A program made the position numbers and the translations under genes. From Jeotgalicoccus aerolatus (GTDB lineage: Bacteria; Bacillota; Bacilli; Staphylococcales; Salinicoccaceae), in contig NZ_BMCN01000003.1 in assembly GCF_014635205.1 (NCBI RefSeq), forward strand, positions 62,001 through 126,000: a DNA stretch of 64,000 bases, given 5' to 3'. Below, in pieces: positions 21,784 through 29,650 of this stretch. The notes below the pieces were generated by a model. The model saw only the letters and a program-made list of their open reading frames with translations. It made no database searches and was not told the DNA's origin. Numbering within the stretch: the first letter of the stretch is position 1; each line of letters opens with the position of its first letter.

Positions 21784-22458
21784 TTAGTCAATTTCGTAAC
21801 TGTAAAAGTTTTCGTATCTCATCCAGCGGTCTCTGGCATCATCACCCTGTTGTGTATCTGCAGCGAGATCTTCCAGTAATTTTCCTGTCTGAGAGCGGTG
21901 TGCCGCCATGACATCGAGTTTACGTTCTGTAAATCCTTCGATATCGATAACGATATCCGGTTCTCCGAGATCATCGAATGTACGATTATCAAAAGCAACG
22001 AGCTGAAGAGCAGGACGCTTCTCATGAGGGATGTCCCCGAGCGCTTCAATGACAGCATCAGCTGTTGCTTCGTGGTCCGGGTGAACTGAATAACCGGGAT
22101 AGAAAGTAATAATACGCGTCGGTGACAGTTCTTCAATCATTTTTGTAATATCGCCTTTAAGCTTGCCGTGTTCTTCGAACTCAAGTGTTTTATCTCTGTA
22201 GCCTAAAAGACGGAGATCATTAACGCCCATAATGCTTGCAGATTTTTCGACTTCAGCTTTACGAATCGAGTGCAGTGATTCGCGGGTAGCGAAAGGCGGG
22301 TAGCCGAGGTTACGTCCCATATCGCCGAAAGTCAGGCAGGCATATGTGACAGGCACGCCGGCATCTATATATTTCATTATCGTTCCGCTGACTCCGAATG
22401 CTTCATCGTCGGGATGCGGGAAAACGACTAAAACGTGATTTTCCTTTGAAAAATCCAT
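21784..22458 (-). CDS. bshB2: Bacillithiol biosynthesis deacetylase BshB2
   Basis: This is a PIG-L/LmbE-family zinc deacetylase, predicted to remove the acetyl group from GlcNAc-malate during synthesis of the thiol bacillithiol. The 224 aa product carries the zinc-binding HPDDEA (residues 15-20) and a later HPDHEAT. AGGAGG sits 7 bases before the ATG. The neighbouring YojF-like gene is the same partner found beside bshB2 (yojG) in Bacillus, which supports BshB2 over BshB1. Confidence 0.88.
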   Translation of the reverse strand: MDFSKENHVLVVFPHPDDEAFGVSGTIMKYIDAGVPVTYACLTFGDMGRNLGYPPFATRESLHSIRKAEVEKSASIMGVNDLRLLGYRDKTLEFEEHGKLKGDITKMIEELSPTRIITFYPGYSVHPDHEATADAVIEALGDIPHEKRPALQLVAFDNRTFDDLGEPDIVIDIEGFTERKLDVMAAHRSQTGKLLEDLAADTQQGDDARDRWMRYENFYSYEID

Positions 22459-22469
22459 GTAATTTCCTC

Positions 22470-22838
22470 CTACTTAAAGAATGGTTGTGATGAAATTTCA
22501 AGTGCTGAGGCAAGCTTGCCCTCATTATTAAAGCCGTGCATGATAAACTCCCCATTCTCACCTTCAATATAGTGAGTCAGGCCGAGAACGTAAACCCAGC
22601 CGCCGTTGTCGAGTTTTAAGCCGACGCGGTGCTCTTTAGAACGGTTGCCGCCGCGGATAGTCGCTTGAATAAATTTCACTTGAATATTTCGAAGGAAAGT
22701 TCCCGCATTAAATACATTATCATCTAAATGACTGGCATACATTCCGCTAGTAATCTCAACGTGAAGGTAGACCGGTGTATTTTCAAAACCTGTCAGGATG
22801 TCCTGGACATCTGTTTTATTTATCTTCTTCATTTCCAT
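22470..22838 (-). CDS. yojF: YojF family protein (DUF1806)
   Basis: This is a 122 aa cytoplasmic protein of unknown biochemical role. It belongs to a family that in Bacilli sits directly upstream of the bacillithiol deacetylase gene, as here, with an 11-bp gap to bshB2. No catalytic motif is visible; LKLDNGGWVYVLGL and KEHRVGLKL are the most conserved-looking stretches. AGGAG lies 10 bases before the first ATG; a second ATG two codons on is also possible. A function connected with bacillithiol is inferred from context. Confidence 0.75.
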   Translation of the reverse strand: MEMKKINKTDVQDILTGFENTPVYLHVEITSGMYASHLDDNVFNAGTFLRNIQVKFIQATIRGGNRSKEHRVGLKLDNGGWVYVLGLTHYIEGENGEFIMHGFNNEGKLASALEISSQPFFK

Positions 22839-22877
22839 GAGCAGAAAACTCCTATAATCATAATATCGGTTATCACA

Positions 22878-22903
22878 TTAAAAGAGATAGCAAGCTATCT
22901 CTT
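22878..22903 (-). terminator. Terminator after pdxK
   Basis: AAGAGATAGC and GCTATCTCTT (22882-22891 and 22894-22903) form a perfect 10-bp stem, followed on the - strand by TTTAAT. It overlaps the pdxK stop codon, so pdxK is probably transcribed apart from yojF-bshB2-folE2 or only partly read through. Confidence 0.7.
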
Positions 22904-23735
22904 AGTTCAATACTTTATCTACGACGTCGATTTTTTCTACTGAGTTATAAGCACCGTGCCGAACGACACCGACGTGCTCATTCATCTGCCAGCCGTTTTT
23001 AATTGCGCTGGTAACGAATGCTTTAGCAAGCTGTACGGCTTTAAGCGGTGATTTACCGTTGGCAAGATTTGCTGCGATGGATGCTGCAAATGTGCAGCCT
23101 GCACCGTGGTTAAATGCTGTGTCGAATTTTTGTGATTCGAGCAGGTGCATTTCACTGCCGTCGTAAAAGACATCGATTGCAGAATCCCCTTCAATCCCTG
23201 TACCGCCTTTAACGACAACATAATTGGCACCTTTAGCATGAATTAATTTAGCTGCTTCCTTAATTTCGTCGAGCGTACGCGGTGTTTTCACACCTGCCAA
23301 GTGACCAGCTTCGACCAAGTTCGGTGTAACAACCGTGGCATTTGGAATCAGATTTTCAATCATTGATTCTACAAGGCCAGGATTTAAAACTTCATCGTCC
23401 CCTTTACATACCATTACCGGATCGACGACAAAGTGTTTAGCATTTGAGTTTAAAAATGCGTCCTTCGAAAGTTCTACAACTTCTTCTGAAGGCAGCATGC
23501 CCGTTTTAATTACATCGGGATTTAAAGATAAAGCTGTTTCCAGCTGATTTTTAACATCTTCTATTGGAATCGGGCTCACTCGGTGAGACCAGGTAGATGG
23601 TTCCATTGAGACGACAGTGGTTAAAACACTGAAGCCGTAAGTTTCGTGTTCCTGAAAAGCTTTTAAATCTGCTGCAATTCCAGCACCGCCACTGACATCA
23701 GTACCGGCGATTGTTAACGTTTTTGCAAGTGCCAT
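22902..23735 (-). CDS. pdxK: Pyridoxine kinase / ThiD-like kinase
   Basis: This ribokinase-fold kinase phosphorylates pyridoxal/pyridoxine in vitamin B6 salvage. It is a ThiD-like kinase closely matching the Staphylococcus PdxK. The 277 aa product has TIAGTDVSGGAG at the N-terminus, the DPVMVCKGDDEVL segment and the catalytic NHGAGCTFAA, where the Cys is characteristic of this dual Cys-His kinase group. AGGGGG sits 7 bases before the ATG. It is divergent from ung. A phosphomethylpyrimidine kinase role cannot be excluded. Confidence 0.85.
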   Translation of the reverse strand: MALAKTLTIAGTDVSGGAGIAADLKAFQEHETYGFSVLTTVVSMEPSTWSHRVSPIPIEDVKNQLETALSLNPDVIKTGMLPSEEVVELSKDAFLNSNAKHFVVDPVMVCKGDDEVLNPGLVESMIENLIPNATVVTPNLVEAGHLAGVKTPRTLDEIKEAAKLIHAKGANYVVVKGGTGIEGDSAIDVFYDGSEMHLLESQKFDTAFNHGAGCTFAASIAANLANGKSPLKAVQLAKAFVTSAIKNGWQMNEHVGVVRHGAYNSVEKIDVVDKVLN

Positions 23736-23855
23736 AGTATTGCCCCCTAATTCTACTGATAGATATTGTCATTTTACTATAACTAGCCGTGTAATTCTAG
23801 AGCATTGCTTACATCGATGATATAATGAAATTTCATTATGGAGGTGCGTGAACAA

Positions 23856-24521
23856 ATGACGGATTTAAACTGGCAGGAGATTTTTCATGACATTACCAAT
23901 CAACATGATTTTACGTCGATGAAACAGACGATCAATGAATGCTATAAAACGGGTGAAGTCTATCCGCCTGAGGAAGAAATATATACTGCATTTGAACTGA
24001 CGCCGTTTGACAGTATTAAAGCAGTGATACTCGGACAGGATCCATATCACGGCAAAGGTCAGTCGCACGGTTTGGCTTTTTCAGTCAATGAAGGGGTTAA
24101 AATTCCGCCGTCGCTGAGAAATATGTATAAGGAACTTGAAAGCGACCTCGGTCTGGTCAGAACACAGGGGAATTTATCGGACTGGGCAAAAGAAGGCGTG
24201 CTCCTCTTAAACACAGTGCTGACTGTTGATGCGGGTGATGCCAATTCTCACAGAGGGCTCGGCTGGGAGAAATTTACGGATGATATTATCCGTGCAATTT
24301 CAGACAATCTGGAGCATGTGGTTTTTATCTTGTGGGGTAAACCTGCTCAAACTAAAATTAAATTAATCGATACAGATAAGCATCATATTATTACATCGGT
24401 TCACCCGAGTCCTTTATCGGCTTACAGAGGCTTTTTCGGTTCAAAACCGTTTAGTCAGACGAATGAATATTTAGAGGATAAAGGCCGCGGGGCGATTGAC
24501 TGGAGTGAACATAATGAATAA
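23856..24521 (+). CDS. ung: Uracil-DNA glycosylase
   Basis: Ung removes uracil from DNA and starts base excision repair. The ATG at 23856 is chosen, with GGAGGTG 9 bases upstream; the in-frame ATG at 23838 overlaps that site. The resulting N-terminus [13 protein letters not shown] matches the family. The 221 aa product shows the water-activating GQDPYHG (about residue 64), the loop NTVLTV, and the DNA-intercalating [17 protein letters not shown] at 23821-23826 may be its -10 element. The next gene overlaps by 8 bp. Confidence 0.95.
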   Translation: MTDLNWQEIFHDITNQHDFTSMKQTINECYKTGEVYPPEEEIYTAFELTPFDSIKAVILGQDPYHGKGQSHGLAFSVNEGVKIPPSLRNMYKELESDLGLVRTQGNLSDWAKEGVLLLNTVLTVDAGDANSHRGLGWEKFTDDIIRAISDNLEHVVFILWGKPAQTKIKLIDTDKHHIITSVHPSPLSAYRGFFGSKPFSQTNEYLEDKGRGAIDWSEHNE

Positions 24522-24756
24522 GCGGATCGCTGCGGAGTTAAGAAAAGAACTTCAGTTTATAGAAGCGGGCATCGATGTGAAAAAACATGCCTATGCGATG
24601 GAAACGCTGCTCGGACTCATTTCGGAATCGGATGAAACTGGCGGGGAAACGGCAGCTGAATTAGAAGAAAATGTGACAATCCGCCGGACACCTGTTGCAA
24701 AATCGTCAGCAGACGAGGATGATGACGGTAACGGCAAAGATATTTTTGATTTTTAA
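24514..24756 (+). CDS. Small YwdI-like protein (DUF5327)
   Basis: This is an 80 aa acidic protein. A start inside the end of ung (ATG 24514) gives [16 protein letters not shown]. The N-terminal half is predicted helical and the C-terminal half is Asp/Glu/Gly-rich, ending in DIFDF. Proteins of this kind occupy the same position after ung in Bacillus (ywdI) and Staphylococcus. Function is unknown. It overlaps ung by 8 bp and is probably co-transcribed with it. Confidence 0.7.
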   Translation: MNKRIAAELRKELQFIEAGIDVKKHAYAMETLLGLISESDETGGETAAELEENVTIRRTPVAKSSADEDDDGNGKDIFDF

Positions 24757-24770
24757 TGGAGGTCTGCAGC

Positions 24771-25043
24771 ATGATGTTTTTTATCATCGTCAGTATCGTG
24801 TGCTTTTTATTAACGTTCTGGCTGAGTAAATATCAAAATCAATTGCATGAACACTATAAAAAACAGTGGAAAAAAACAGTAAATTACATCAGATACACCA
24901 GTTTTGCAATACTGCTGGCTGGACTGCTCTATGTACCGGAAGCGCAAATATTAAAAATTAGCAGCTGGCTGCTGATTTTCAGTATGCTGCTTTATTTTGG
25001 TTCGCTGTTTATCATTTATAATAAAAATAAAAGTAAAAAATAA
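24771..25043 (+). CDS. Small integral membrane protein
   Basis: The 90 aa product (start ATG 24771, with TGGAGGT 7 bases upstream) has three hydrophobic segments: residues 1-18, about 45-60 and about 65-83. A basic, hydrophilic loop lies between the first two, and the C-terminus is lysine-rich. The function is not recognised. It sits between the YwdI-like gene and the DUF423 gene, in the ung operon. Confidence 0.65.
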   Translation: MMFFIIVSIVCFLLTFWLSKYQNQLHEHYKKQWKKTVNYIRYTSFAILLAGLLYVPEAQILKISSWLLIFSMLLYFGSLFIIYNKNKSKK

Positions 25044-25063
25044 AGACGAGGAGTTTAAAACGG

Positions 25064-25429
25064 ATGAAATTATTTGTAATTTTAGGTGCGGTCAACGCAT
25101 TTATCGCGGTGGCTTGCGGCGCATTTGGTGCCCACGCACTGGAAGGAAAGTTGAGCGAACATTATTTAGCGATTTGGGAAACTGCGGTTAAATATCAGTT
25201 TTACCATGCACTTGGTTTAATCGCTATCGGAATTTTAATACAAGTGACGGGTGCACAGTTCCTGACTGCTGCAGGCTGGTTCATGACAGCGGGGATCGTA
25301 TTCTTCACCGGTTCACTGATGGTGCTGGCATTTACAGGAATTTCAATCCTCGGTGCGGTCACGCCGATCGGCGGCGTGATGTTCCTAATCAGCTGGGCAC
25401 TTGTGATTATCGGAATCGCTAAAATATAA
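25064..25429 (+). CDS. DUF423 membrane protein (YwdK-like)
   Basis: This 121 aa membrane protein with four predicted transmembrane helices belongs to the DUF423 family. The conserved GAFGAHALEGKLSE follows the first helix and the C-terminal part contains TPIGG. The function is unknown. GAGGAG precedes the ATG. The same gene (ywdK) follows ung in Bacillus. A terminator follows, so it ends the ung operon. Confidence 0.8.
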   Translation: MKLFVILGAVNAFIAVACGAFGAHALEGKLSEHYLAIWETAVKYQFYHALGLIAIGILIQVTGAQFLTAAGWFMTAGIVFFTGSLMVLAFTGISILGAVTPIGGVMFLISWALVIIGIAKI

Positions 25430-25441
25430 TACAGAATATTC

Positions 25442-25482
25442 ACCGTACGTCTGCTCATTTAGAGTAAACGTACGGTTTTTTT
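25442..25482 (+). terminator. Terminator after the ung operon
   Basis: ACCGTACGT (25442-25450) and ACGTACGGT (25468-25476) form a perfect 9-bp stem followed by seven T. Confidence 0.85.
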
Positions 25483-25493
25483 ATGCAGAATGG

Positions 25494-25522
25494 TTTACAG
25501 AACATTAAAAAGGTTATATAGT
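25494..25522 (+). promoter_or_regulatory. Promoter of the GntR-ABC operon
   Basis: TTTACA (25494-25499), a 17-base spacer and TATAGT (25517-25522) lie about 70 bp before the GntR gene. The -10 element is inside the inverted repeat described at 25512-25543. Confidence 0.65.
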
Positions 25523-25543
25523 TATATACATAGATATATAACC
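25512..25543 (+). promoter_or_regulatory. Operator-like repeats overlapping the GntR promoter
   Basis: Two direct half-sites, GGTTATATA (25512-25520) and GTTATATA (25521-25528), face an inverted TATATAACC (25535-25543). They cover the -10 element and the start of transcription, the expected place for an operator of the GntR repressor encoded just downstream. Confidence 0.55.
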
Positions 25544-25594
25544 AGTTTACTTATGAAATTAAAAAAATTCCTGAATGGGAAGGGAGGCTGTCAT

Positions 25595-25969
25595 GTGTCG
25601 AATTTGCTGAATGAGAAAATGCCGATTTATGAGCAAATCAGAAATTGGCTGGCAGACCAGATTATAGATGAAACATTAACTGAAGACGATAAAATCCCGT
25701 CGACGAATGAAATCGTTACTTACTTCAAAGTGAATCATATTACTGTGTCAAAAGGTGTGACAGAGCTCGTAGATGAAGGCGTATTATACAAAAAAAGAGG
25801 TGTGGGAATGTTTGTAGCAGAAGGTGCAAGAGAAAAGCTGCTGGCTTCAAGAAGGCAAGGATTCGTAGAAAATTATTTAAAACCAATGCTTGAAGAAGCA
25901 AAAAAACTGGATTTATCAGAAAGTGATATACAGAAAATGATCGATAAGAATGGGAGTGAAAGTGAATGA
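25595..25969 (+). CDS. GntR family transcriptional regulator, YtrA type
   Basis: This is a short GntR repressor, 124 aa, with an N-terminal winged helix-turn-helix (PIYEQIRNWLADQI to VGMFV) and only a short helical C-terminus instead of a full effector domain, as in the YtrA subfamily. The start is GTG 25595, with AGGGAGG 7 bases upstream; longer in-frame starts would read through the operator. YtrA-type regulators usually repress the ABC transporter genes they precede. It overlaps the ATPase gene by 4 bp. Confidence 0.85.
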   Translation: MSNLLNEKMPIYEQIRNWLADQIIDETLTEDDKIPSTNEIVTYFKVNHITVSKGVTELVDEGVLYKKRGVGMFVAEGAREKLLASRRQGFVENYLKPMLEEAKKLDLSESDIQKMIDKNGSESE

Positions 25970-26844
25970 CATTATCAATTGAACATGTTGATTTAAATAT
26001 TAAAAAAGACAAAATACTGACGGATATCAGTCTGGAACTGGAACAAGGTAAAATTTACGGACTGCTGGGCAGAAACGGTGCCGGGAAATCGTCATTGCTG
26101 TCTTTAATAGCGTCTTACAGAAAAACAACGAATGGAAAGATAACGCTGGACGGCAAAACTGTGTATGAAAATGATGCGGTTATGAAGCATATTAATTTCC
26201 TCTATAACGTGAAAGATGCATCAGGAGAAACTGACACGGTTAAAGAGTACATTGAGAGCGGCCCGATTTACCGTGATGATTTCGACACTGACTATGGATT
26301 TACACTGCTTAAGACATTCGATATAGACAAAGATAAAAAAATTAGCAGTCTGTCTCAGGGACAGCAGGCTGCTGTCAATGCGGCGCTTGGCCTCGCATCT
26401 TTATCAAAAGTGACGATTTTCGATGAAGTCACTAACGGTATGGATGCACCGACGAGAGAGTTATTTTACAGTGAAGTGCTGGCAGCTAAAGACCGTGAAG
26501 AGCGTATTATTATTCTTTCAACACATATTATCTCGGAGATGGAGCATTTATTCGACGATATTATTATGATGCATAATGGGAAAATCCTCCTTCATGAATC
26601 AACGGATGAACTGCTTGAAAAAGGTTATACAGTTGCAGGGAAAGCAGAAAGAGTCAGAGCGTTTACAGACAGTAAACATGTTATTAATGTGAAGTTTTTA
26701 GGTGCACTGCAGATCGATACTGTGCTGGGCAAACTTTCATATGAAGAAATGGACATTGCAGCAGACGATAATCTTGATATATCGCCTTTAAAACTGCAGG
26801 AGATGTTTATCAGTCTGACGAATAGTAAGAAAGAGGAAGTGTAA
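25966..26844 (+). CDS. ABC transporter ATP-binding protein
   Basis: The 292 aa ATPase has Walker A GRNGAGKSS (about residue 36), the signature LSQGQQAAV, and Walker B VTIFDEV, followed by a switch histidine in STHIISE. The C-terminal 80 residues are an accessory domain seen in YtrB/PmtA-like ATPases. Together with the GntR gene before it and the membrane gene after it, this resembles part of the ytr or pmt operons, which export peptides or respond to cell-wall-active compounds. The substrate is unknown. Confidence 0.83.
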   Translation: MTLSIEHVDLNIKKDKILTDISLELEQGKIYGLLGRNGAGKSSLLSLIASYRKTTNGKITLDGKTVYENDAVMKHINFLYNVKDASGETDTVKEYIESGPIYRDDFDTDYGFTLLKTFDIDKDKKISSLSQGQQAAVNAALGLASLSKVTIFDEVTNGMDAPTRELFYSEVLAAKDREERIIILSTHIISEMEHLFDDIIMMHNGKILLHESTDELLEKGYTVAGKAERVRAFTDSKHVINVKFLGALQIDTVLGKLSYEEMDIAADDNLDISPLKLQEMFISLTNSKKEEV

Positions 26845-26847
26845 ACC

Positions 26848-27516
26848 ATGTCGACTAAATTAAAAGAAACAACAAAAGTATTTTCATATATATTACCAGT
26901 ATGGTCTCTCTGGTATCTCGGAGTACTGCTGATTATATATATCATTTCACATATTTTCTCTAATGAAGCGATGTCGTCATTCTTTGGCTTTACGTTTACA
27001 GCGAATCGGACCTATATGTTAGTCGTTGGAATTATCGTTATGATAGGGTTTTTAGAATGGGCAATCGGAATGGGTGTTTCAAGAAAAACATTCTTTAAAT
27101 CAGTTGTTCTTACAGGGATTATAACGATGGTAATGATTACAGCAATTGCAGGAATAGTGTCATCCATTCTGTCATTCACACCATTTTCAGGCGATTATTT
27201 ATTCGAAGAAGATCTCAGGTACTTAAGTGAAACAGTATACGTGATATTCCATTTTCTAAGCGGACTATTACTCTGGGCTGCCGGGCTGCTGATTTCGGCT
27301 TCATTTATGAGAGGGTTCTGGGCAGGCATGCTGTCAGTGCTGTCGGGTATATTAGCGATTACACTGCTATTGTTTAGTGAGCAGCTGCTGAATTATTTAA
27401 GTACACTGGATGGCATGATGGTCTACTTGGGATTACTGCTGATGATTATCCTGATTGTAATTTATAATTGGATCCTATATGCGGTTATTAAAAACATACC
27501 GATAAAAATCAGGTAA
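26848..27516 (+). CDS. ABC transporter membrane protein
   Basis: The 222 aa product has about six hydrophobic helices (roughly residues 15-35, 55-75, 85-110, 130-155, 160-180 and 190-215), as expected for the permease half of a small ABC-2-like exporter. No other motif is seen. It starts 3 bp after the ATPase stop and has the same GntR control. The locus has a single ATPase/permease pair rather than the two pairs of the Staphylococcus pmt locus. A terminator follows. Confidence 0.72.
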   Translation: MSTKLKETTKVFSYILPVWSLWYLGVLLIIYIISHIFSNEAMSSFFGFTFTANRTYMLVVGIIVMIGFLEWAIGMGVSRKTFFKSVVLTGIITMVMITAIAGIVSSILSFTPFSGDYLFEEDLRYLSETVYVIFHFLSGLLLWAAGLLISASFMRGFWAGMLSVLSGILAITLLLFSEQLLNYLSTLDGMMVYLGLLLMIILIVIYNWILYAVIKNIPIKIR

Positions 27517-27529
27517 AATATATGTTCTC

Positions 27530-27578
27530 ATCCTTGTGTCAGCTGCTGAGATAGCAGTTAACACAAGGATTTTATTTT
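27530..27578 (+). terminator. Terminator after the GntR-ABC operon
   Basis: ATCCTTGTGT (27530-27539) pairs with ACACAAGGAT (27561-27570), with an inner CTGCT/AGCAG stem, followed by TTTATTTT. Confidence 0.85.
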
Positions 27579-27585
27579 AGATAAT

Positions 27586-28083
27586 TTAATGAATAAGATT
27601 CCAGAACTTTTCAGCAGCCTTAGTAATCGGAACATCTTTTAATTTCATGACGACCGGTTCAACGCTCGACTCAAATTGAGGGAAATCATAAATTTTTAAA
27701 TGCTCCGCAAATAATGATTTGTAGTTCATTCTTGGAATAATAGAAATGCCTTGTCCGCGGTTGACGAGGGCAACGAGGATGGGAATATCTTTACATTCGA
27801 TGACAATATTCGGCTCGATATGATACTTTTTAAAAGCTTCGAGCAAGTTTGTATGAAAAGAATAATTTTCCATAGCGCCGAGCATAATAAAAGGTAAATG
27901 TTCAATCTCTTTCATCGTTGGCTGTTCTGGCAGCGACGGCGCCCAGCTGTCCGGAACGATTAAAATGCTCTGTTCTGCAGGGAGTGCTTTCATATCGAAG
28001 TGCTCTGTAATGCCAGGTCGGATTAAAAGGACTATATCGATATCCTGATTTTTTAATTTATTGAGCAGCATACCAGAGTCACC
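27586..28083 (-). pseudogene. LysR-type regulator fragment lacking the DNA-binding domain
   Basis: The translated frame is the effector-binding domain of a LysR regulator only. It includes a start-less GDSG just before MLLNKLKNQDIDIVLL, the usual first strand of that domain, then runs to a natural C-terminus. An in-frame stop lies five codons before the first ATG, and the ~90-residue N-terminal helix-turn-helix is missing. The sequence changes abruptly at about 28083, where a + strand transporter tail begins. The gene is therefore read as truncated by deletion and not functional as a regulator. Confidence 0.7.
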
Positions 28084-28205
28084 TTATTCACTGGTCAGGT
28101 CAGCGTGAAACAATTGCTGAAGAAGTGATAGAGAGCGCAGAACCTGGTGATGATGCGGATACGGACACAGATTCAATCAGACTGCAGGAAGAGTCAGTAC
28201 AATAA
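28083..28205 (+). pseudogene. C-terminal remnant of a + strand gene, possibly a transporter
   Basis: A + strand frame without any start codon reads IHWSGQRETIAEEVIE, then an acidic tail ending in LQEESVQ and a stop, followed 20 bp on by a good terminator. It looks like the cytoplasmic tail of a lost membrane transporter, but this is a guess from composition. It abuts the headless lysR, which suggests that one deletion removed the divergent 5' ends of both genes. Confidence 0.45.
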
Positions 28206-28224
28206 GAGAATAATAACAAAGCTG

Positions 28225-28253
28225 GAATCTCTGCTGCAGAGATTCTTTTTTTT
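28225..28253 (+). terminator. Terminator of the lost + strand gene
   Basis: GAATCTCTG (28225-28233) and CAGAGATTC (28237-28245) form a tight hairpin followed by eight T. It remains after the truncated frame ending at 28205. Confidence 0.85.
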
Positions 28254-28341
28254 GTATCATGAGATATTACTTCCAATCTCAGAACTTTTTTAATAGAATG
28301 AAACGCAATGCAGAAACTATCCAAGTGAAAGGAAGCTAATC

Positions 28342-29322
28342 ATGAACCGCATGCCGTTTTTTGACAACGCGAGACTGATTTTAATATTTCTTGTCGTATT
28401 TGGTCATATGATTCAGCCGTTCGCAGTCGATTCGCAGCTGATTAACTCAGTCTATGCCTTTATTTATATATTCCATATGCCGATGTTTATTATGCTGGCG
28501 GGCTTTTTCGCTAAAGGTATCGGTCAACCGAAGTATATTTTAAATCTGGCTAAAAAACTGCTGATCCCGTATTTAATTTTCCAGGGCCTGTACACAGTCT
28601 TATATTATTTGATGGGACAAGAAGACTGGTATTCCGGTGTGACGCACCCGCAATGGGCAATGTGGTTTTTAATCAGCCTGTTTTCATGGCACATTCTTTT
28701 AGTATTGTTTAAAAAAATCCCAACAATTTTAAGCGTGGGCATCGCGGTGTTTATCGGCATCGCGGTCGGCTATACAGACCTGTTTGGCTACGGTCTCAGC
28801 ATGTCGAGAACACTGGTCTTTTTCCCGTTCTTTTTAGCAGGATATTTTATGACGAAAGAACATGTTAAAGCGATAAAAACCAGCGGCCTGAAAATCGCAG
28901 GACTGGTCTTCATGGCAGCGCTCTTTACTTTTATTTATCTATATATCAACGTAGATGTGACACTCGATACAGACTGGCTGTCGGGTGCAGTGGCTTACCG
29001 AAAATTAGAAGCAGAAATCAGCGGCGGCCTGATGCGGCTCGTTATTTATATTTTGGCAGCCTTGTTAATCGTCAGCATGATCGCTTTGATTCCATCCGGG
29101 GATTTCGGCTGGCTAACAAAAATCGGCGAGAAAACTTTATACGTTTACCTGCTGCACGGCTTTATAATTCAGCCGCTCAGAGTGTATGAAGTACTGTCGT
29201 ATAACGGCTGGCTTGATATATTCATCTTCCTGCTGCTGACGTCGGTCATCGTTATCGTCTTCTCGAGCAGGACCGCAGTGAATCTGACGCGGCCGCTCAT
29301 CGAGCTGAAATGGAAAGAATAA
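28342..29322 (+). CDS. Acyltransferase 3 family membrane protein
   Basis: The 326 aa protein has about ten hydrophobic helices and belongs to the acyltransferase-3 / fucose 4-O-acetylase-like group, which move acetyl groups to sugars across the membrane. The key N-terminal signature is present: FFDNARLILIFLVVFGH, with the conserved His in the first helix, then IYIFHMPMFIMLAGFF. GGAAGC precedes the ATG. No sugar-modifying partner lies nearby, so the substrate is unknown. A single-gene unit with terminators on both sides. Confidence 0.8.
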   Translation: MNRMPFFDNARLILIFLVVFGHMIQPFAVDSQLINSVYAFIYIFHMPMFIMLAGFFAKGIGQPKYILNLAKKLLIPYLIFQGLYTVLYYLMGQEDWYSGVTHPQWAMWFLISLFSWHILLVLFKKIPTILSVGIAVFIGIAVGYTDLFGYGLSMSRTLVFFPFFLAGYFMTKEHVKAIKTSGLKIAGLVFMAALFTFIYLYINVDVTLDTDWLSGAVAYRKLEAEISGGLMRLVIYILAALLIVSMIALIPSGDFGWLTKIGEKTLYVYLLHGFIIQPLRVYEVLSYNGWLDIFIFLLLTSVIVIVFSSRTAVNLTRPLIELKWKE

Positions 29323-29331
29323 AGTGTAAAA

Positions 29332-29368
29332 AGAGGGCTGGAAATACTTATACTCCAGCCCCTTAATT
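29332..29368 (+). terminator. Terminator after the acyltransferase gene
   Basis: AGGGCTGGA (29334-29342) pairs with TCCAGCCCCTT (29354-29364); the 3' side is AT-rich with only short T runs. Confidence 0.65.
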
Positions 29369-29380
29369 TATATGAATAAA

Positions 29381-29408
29381 TTGATTGATAACGGGTAATG
29401 AGTAATAA
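29381..29408 (+). promoter_or_regulatory. Possible promoter of the PLDc_N-like gene
   Basis: TTGATT (29381-29386), a 16-base spacer and TAATAA (29403-29408) lie about 45 bp before the small gene at 29452. Confidence 0.35.
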
Positions 29409-29451
29409 TACATTATTTTATATAAATAAATAGCGGTTATGGGGGATATAG

Positions 29452-29649
29452 ATGAGTATCAATGTCAGAGAACTGCTGCCATTCCTAATTCCATTAGCGA
29501 TATTCCATCTGCTTCTAATGATTTCCGCACTGATTATGATTGCCAGGCAGCGCCGTTTTAAATACTTAAACCGGGCGGCCTGGGCTGCGGTCGTCATCAT
29601 TATAAATATTGTCGGACCCGTTTTATATTTTGTGTTAGAGAGAAAATAA
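29452..29649 (+). CDS. Small membrane protein with PLDc_N-like domain
   Basis: The 65 aa product consists of two transmembrane helices (about residues 8-30 and 42-60) with a short basic loop RQRRFKYLNR between them, and ends in NIVGPVLYFVLERK. This is the pattern of the PLDc_N domain, the membrane anchor of cardiolipin synthases, which also occurs alone in small proteins. Some of these are annotated as immunity proteins, but no toxin gene is adjacent. GGGGGAT sits upstream of the ATG. The stop lies 1 bp from the stop of the convergent MBL gene. Confidence 0.75.
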   Translation: MSINVRELLPFLIPLAIFHLLLMISALIMIARQRRFKYLNRAAWAAVVIIINIVGPVLYFVLERK

Positions 29650-29650
29650 C

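Noticed and set aside
29452-29649. Toxin-immunity pair with the PLDc_N-like small protein
   Set aside because: No toxin candidate is adjacent; the neighbours are an acyltransferase and an MBL hydrolase, so this was kept as a plain small membrane protein.
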